Shown piece by piece: positions 59,382 through 64,000 of a stretch of 64,000 nucleotides of DNA. The notes below the pieces were generated by a model. That model ran no database searches. It was not told the origin of the DNA and saw nothing but the letters and a program-made list of their open reading frames with translations. This DNA is from Anseranas semipalmata (taxonomy: Eukaryota; Chordata; Aves; Anseriformes; Anseranatidae). Where the stretch lies: contig VXAA01005665.1 in NCBI GenBank assembly GCA_013399115.1, forward strand, positions 1,345,180-1,409,179, given 5' to 3'. Positions within the stretch are counted from its first letter, which is position 1. The number at the start of each line of letters is the position of its first letter. Position numbers and translations under genes: made by a program.

Positions 59382-59822
59382 GTAACCTCACCACATTCTT
59401 CTCTCTAAATTGGAGAGGTATGGATTTGAAGGATGGACTGTTAGGTGGATTAGGAATTGGTTGGCTGGTCGCAGCCAAGGGGTTGTCGTCAATGGTTCTA
59501 TGTCTGGGTGGAGGCCGGTCACAAGCGGTGTCCCTCAGGGGTCGGTCTTGGGACCGGTGCTCTTCAACATTTTTATTAATGACATAGACGACGGAATCGA
59601 GTGCACCCTCAGCAAGTTTGCGGATGACACCAAGCTGAGCGGTGCAGTTGATACCATAGAGGGAAGGGATGGAATCCAGAGGGACCTGGACAGGCTGGAG
59701 AAGTGGGCCCAAGAGAACCTCATGAGGTTCAACAAGGCCAAGTGCAAGGTGATGCACTTGGGCTGGGGCAATCCCAGNAGAGTGAAAGATCCTATGCCGT
59801 TCTATGATTCTATGATTCTATG
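59382..59822 (+). mobile_element. CR1 LINE with internal deletion, RT core joined to octamer tail
   Basis: This plus-strand copy starts inside ORF2 (CACATTCTTCTCTCT, the HILLS codons), runs through the RT catalytic core, and stops at GGCAATCCCAG (the NP codons, 59777). After an N (59778) and about 20 unrelated bases it resumes directly in three tail octamers (TTCTATGA repeats to 59822). The rest of ORF2 and all of the normal 3' UTR are absent. The coding part is intact, so the insertion is fairly young. Either the element lost its middle, or the assembly joined two sites at the unresolved base. Confidence 0.9.
59390..59777 (+). pseudogene. CR1 ORF2 reverse-transcriptase core fragment
   Basis: About 129 open codons. 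It reads [18 protein letters not shown], then [35 protein letters not shown] (FADD at 59617-59628), [17 protein letters not shown] and [18 protein letters not shown] and FADD are the conserved RT motifs, and the Asp pair binds catalytic metal. The motifs are unbroken, yet the piece lacks the endonuclease, RT fingers and C-terminal region, so it is not an active enzyme. The Met at 59410 is internal and not a start. Confidence 0.92.
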
Positions 59823-60960
59823 ATAACCTGATTTTATGACCCAATGAGGACCAGTCTTTCTCAGAACTCTGTTCAAGGGTGTGAACCATGCTCCAGGAAC
59901 TGCACAGGAATTTTTCAATTTGAGCATCATCAAGTGAAATGTATAAGCTGATCTGGTTGCAGTGCTGAGAAACTGGGATGGCTCTGCGTGGCTCTGTTTT
60001 GAACGAGGTAAAAATAGGGTGACTGGAATCAAAACTGAGTCAGGAGTGCATCATAAAGGACTGCTTTCCACTTAGTTTCCTTCCTTCATCAAGGCAAGGA
60101 TTGAAGAGGTGGGTGCTTCTACTTCATCTTTGCTGTTGGTTCGTTCGCGTGGTTTTAAACAGGAATCCATGCAGTCTTAAAGACAGAGTTGCAGTACCAT
60201 TCAATGAAGATCAGAAATGCCTCAAACAGCAAAAGGTCAAGCCAAATTAGATATTGAACAAAATCAAGAGGTATTCAGCTAAACTCCTTCTGTGCAATGG
60301 CTTGTGAATATTCATCCCTGGTTTGCCCTTTCTCTCTCTGGTTTTCCAGCTGACTGGAAGGACTGTGCTCAAGCACTCCAGAGCTATAGGTGCCACTGTG
60401 CAACAGCAGTGTTCATGCACCAATATCCTAGGGACGTAGTCCCATCAAGTCTCATAATCTAAAGCAGCAGGCTTTTGGGGTGAATAAATAGATATGAGAC
60501 CAGCAAGGAAAAACAAAATGTTGTTGATGGCTTGATAAATAACATTTTTCTGGGGGACTGTTGTTGAGTCAATACCTTACATCATGCCCAGAACCACAGA
60601 CTATGTCTGTTACCAAGATGCTGTCTCTTACCTGAGAGAAAAGCTGTATTTTGGTAAAGTAATATCGAGCTCAATCTCATCCTGCATTTCAGAACATAGT
60701 CATAAGCTGACTGTAGTTTCCTGCCTATTTGATTAGTTGCTTTTGATCTGCTCAATTTACGATAGATTGCATTTTCTTTAATTGTGTGGGGACCTAAAGT
60801 TGCAGACTTGCCAGTATGAGTTCACAAACTCTGAGGATTAAATTCCCATTGATACCGAGTCTCTGAAGCTTCAGAATTCTTTATTCTTTTCCAATACTGG
60901 TGCAATGTGATCCTCTATGTTGCTAAAGAGCTTTGGAAACTCATTGCATCCATGTCTGCA

Positions 60961-61055
60961 TTTTAATGATAGGTGAAATGATCCTTGACTACAGTTTGTT
61001 AAATACTTTGACACTCTTTTGAACTAAAGATGCTATAGAAATATAAGATCATCAT
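60961..61055 (+). repeat. Possible MIR/L2-type ancient repeat, 3' part
   Basis: The order TTAATGATAGGTGAAATGAT, ACAGTTTGTTAAATACTTTG, AAAGATGCTATAGAAATATA follows the pattern 'GGGTAATGATACTTCCC, GTAAAACACTTTGAGA, AAAGTGCTATAGAAG' of old amniote SINE/LINE tails. Many mismatches, no flanking 5' part. Confidence 0.35.
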
Positions 61056-62773
61056 GTGGTTTTAGATTCCAAAACATCTCCAACATGTATTTGAATATTG
61101 ATAAACCCATAGCATAAAAATTCTGCAGTTGCAACTTCAGAAATTTCTTTTGTTCCAGTTTGTTTAACCAAAGCTTGTTTAACATTAAATATTTAGCAAA
61201 ATTCTTTCTTCAGATCAGCATACTCATTAATAACTTAAAATATAAACTATCATACATTAAACTTGCAAATCAGACATTTTATTCAAACTAGGTCCTCATT
61301 CTCCTACATATAGTTATGATAAATAACACCTTCTACAGTGAGTCATAGCATTGTTTCTGTCAAAACTGGTCCCTGAGAAATGAGCAAGGCAGCAGAGTCT
61401 GGCTCTGTCTTTGGCCCATTAAAACACACCTTTGAGTTTTTGGCCTTTGCTTTCCTGTTAAATTGCTCTGGCAATAAACTATATTTTATGGTGTCTTCAC
61501 ATAGGGACAGTGTTATAATTTTTATTAATGTGGTGTTTTGGCAGCAAGATCTCTGGCACGTGGACCTAATTATTGCCACAAAATAGCTTTTCCATTTTAG
61601 GAACAGTGGAAGTTGAGGACCAGCCAGTCTGGTTTGAGCTATAGGTTTGTAAGAGAAAGTGAGGCTGGAATATGTAGATGTTCGGGAAAATAGTATCTGT
61701 TTCATGATGCTACCAGGTTGCTTTCCAGGTATATAAGACAAACTTATGTCATATCTTAATCAATGGCATGTTGAGGAACACTGGAGAGTTCATAGATACC
61801 AACCTCCTGTGGAACTTGGAAGTTTAAGAGTGAAATATAAGCAAAAAAAGAAAATGATCTCTGTGTGAAAAATTTGTGATAGGTTTTTGAGAGAGGTTCC
61901 CCAGGAAATTCTGAACCATTGATAAAGACTACAAGAACTATTGTACCACTGGGACGACTGGAGGCTGATGAAAATAGAAATATATGCTGGGTGATGTTGA
62001 CTTTGAAATTAACTACTGTTTTGTATAAACAAGGCAGATCCTGGAAATAGAAAGTAATTGCATACAAGTTTAAATGCTTAAATAAAAAGTAATTAGTCTT
62101 AGTAGGGGAAAAAACGAAGTTTGAAAAGATAATTCATACAGCCTGCACATTCAGTGTCTTTTTGCAAGGAGGGAAACTGAGGCTATTCATTGCCCAGTCC
62201 TGAAGTGGGCAAGCTCCTGTGGTTAGGTTGAAAGCATTCATTTTTATCATGCTAAACCCCATCATAATGCTGAGCTTTCAGATCACATCAGGATTTAACA
62301 GGCATGCTGCTACTCTGCCTTCAGCACAGCAGCTCTGCTTGTGTGCATTGCCAGCATGTCAATGCTGAGCATACTGTAATTTCTTGCATTTTTTTTGTCT
62401 CAAAAAAATTGAAGTCATTTCATAGATACACTTTTTGATGTAAGATGAAAAAAAATAAATTTTAAGGATTTTTAAACAAGAATCACCTTTAAAAACTAGG
62501 ATGGTTTGAAAGCATGAGTGTTTCATTCTGAAAATGACATGCTTTTACTATTTGTTTTAGTTGACACTCTCTGATTTGATAAAATCCTTATTTGCAGAAA
62601 AGTTTTTCAGCAGCTTTAGCCAGTGCTGCATTATACCGCCTATTTCAACTTATGTTTAAACATGTAGGGCCCAGGTTGTGAGACGGTGAGACAGAGGGAG
62701 ACTTCTACAAGGAGAGAAGGCATTAACAGGACACCCATCAGCGTATATTCTACCCGGATCCTAATTCAGATGC

Positions 62774-62807
62774 TTTTTTTTTTTTTTTTNTTTTTTTTTT
62801 TTTTTTT
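62774..62807. repeat. T homopolymer, 34 nt, with one N
   Basis: T run with an unresolved base at 62790. Confidence 0.88.
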
Positions 62808-63668
62808 GCACTCCGTATTTGTATTTTGACTCTGGCACAGTATTGCTAAGTAGCAAACTCTAAATTCTGAAAACTCTACAGTCTGCAATATGGTGGCTTA
62901 GTTTATGTCTGAGCTCTTTGTTTTAAGGGTGCATTGGTCTCACCTAGTTATTCTCTTTTTCCTAGGTTTCATACCAGTGATATTTATTAAAATAGAAAGG
63001 GTCTGAACATTGTCCTTCAACTTTCTGAGTGCTTGGCTAAATGGCTGTTACACCACAGGTTGCATTTTGTTTTAAATTATTTGTATTACATCCAAGTATA
63101 GAAGCTGTTTAGTGCACTATAACCATCTGAAAACTGTTGTTTTCTTTAATTCTTTATTTTCCTTCCATCCTAGCTGATTACCACCTCCGTCAGAATTTAT
63201 CAGCACCGCTCTGTGCACTGGACTGTATGACCTAAATTTTATGACCTTGCATCCAAAATCTAATTCTCTGGTACAAACTCCTATTTCTCTGTTGATCTTT
63301 TAAAGACATTTTCCTCATTAGCATGACAGGAAAGCATGTGGAAGCCAAGTGAAACAATATGCAATTTTGCCTTACATTCAAATTCCTTGCTGCAATGCAC
63401 TCAACTAACTTTCTATTAAAATTGTATTTTCTTCCCATATCCTTGTTTTCTCTTTTGCAAACAAATAATTTATCCGTGCTAAGGAGTGGTTTATTTTGTC
63501 TGCCTTTTATTATTCCTGTTAGCTAACAGCCTTCAATTTGACCATTTCCCTGTTGCTACTCAGGTAACCACAGTGTTAGCCAAACCTTTCCACTACATTA
63601 AAAAAATAAAAATAAAAATACACCAGCAACTCTGTTTCCACTGCAAGGGTATCTTTATTTAAAATCAT

Positions 63669-63726
63669 AATATTAACAGGAAATGACATACAATATTGAA
63701 ATATTAACAGGAAATGACACACAATA
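63669..63726. repeat. Two-copy tandem repeat, period 31 bp
   Basis: AATATTAACAGGAAATGACA followed by YACAATA occurs at 63669-63695 and 63700-63726, differing by a single T/C. Only TTGA separates the copies. It is a recent local duplication with no coding content. Confidence 0.88.
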
Positions 63727-64000
63727 AGAAAATAAATCCCTTGGCATAATGCCAACTTTTAGACCATTAATTGTTATTCTTGGATGAGGAATATTCAATA
63801 CTTTAAACATCTATGGGAATGGGATAGCATGAAAGAGAAAAAGGAGATGTGGATAACTGAATCACAATGCTCTAATGCCATCAAGAAATTCGTGTAGAAA
63901 TCAAATAAGTCATTGTGAGTAACAGCTTTTTTTTTTTTTTGAGTTCTACAAGAATTTAAATCTCTTCCATGTATTTATATATCCATTCTTAGGCAAGGAA

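Larger units (their letters stand above)
59823..64000. other. Unassigned AT-rich DNA
   Basis: No gene recognised. A MIR/L2-like phrase (60961-61055), a T run with an N (62774-62807), an A-rich AAAAT stretch (63600-63620) and a 31-bp-period duplication (63669-63726) are present. The frames at 61343-61741 and 61756-62067 on the minus strand have no domain and are overlapped by other frames. Confidence 0.5.

Noticed and set aside
59371..59771. Minus-strand open frames of 128 and 78 codons over the CR1 RT core
   Set aside because: They are antisense shadows of the CR1 reverse-transcriptase frame on the plus strand.
1..64000. CRISPR array, bacterial operon, phage or endogenous retrovirus
   Set aside because: No regularly spaced repeats, no dense gene order, and no paired LTRs or gag-pol-like frames were seen. 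All reverse-transcriptase pieces are CR1 LINE type.

Overview
The window looks like bird (Aves) nuclear DNA. It is AT-rich, has no operons, and carries several copies of the CR1 LINE in the form typical of birds: short 5'-truncated insertions ending in tandem copies of an ATTCTATG/ATTCTGTG octamer. I cannot tell which bird. I recognise no host protein-coding gene, rRNA, tRNA gene or CRISPR array. The window is best read as intergenic or intronic DNA built on decayed retrotransposons. Open frames outside the LINEs are short, overlap on both strands, or run through homopolymers, and I take them as chance.

Layout. 0-9.4 kb: unassigned AT-rich DNA with homopolymers, a pyrimidine-rich tract (3.1-3.3 kb) and one palindromic core. 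9.4-11.35 kb: a long, very old CR1/L3-like LINE on the minus strand. 15.3-15.8 kb: a young CR1 3' end on the minus strand with an open ORF2 tail. 20.66-20.87 kb: two stacked CR1 3' tails on the plus strand. 21-32 kb: unassigned DNA with a T-homopolymer cluster holding 14 Ns (25.1 kb), a GC-rich block (29.3-29.7 kb) and an old CR1 tail (31.9 kb). 39.7-42.0 kb: a LINE cluster on the minus strand, made of a CR1 endonuclease-only fragment next to a second ancient CR1. 54.3-55.6 kb: a long CR1 on the minus strand, interrupted by a 296-base assembly gap. 59.4-59.8 kb: an internally deleted CR1 on the plus strand with an intact FADD reverse-transcriptase motif. The rest is unassigned, with microsatellites and small tandem duplications.

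The LINE pieces do not work together. They are independent insertions of different ages, all apparently dead. The points most worth checking are the two long ancient LINEs, the EN-only fragment that lacks the 3' end CR1 normally keeps, the internally deleted CR1 with its 12-bp direct repeat, and the mis-sized gap. Family assignments of old repeats rest on remembered family patterns, not on an alignment.
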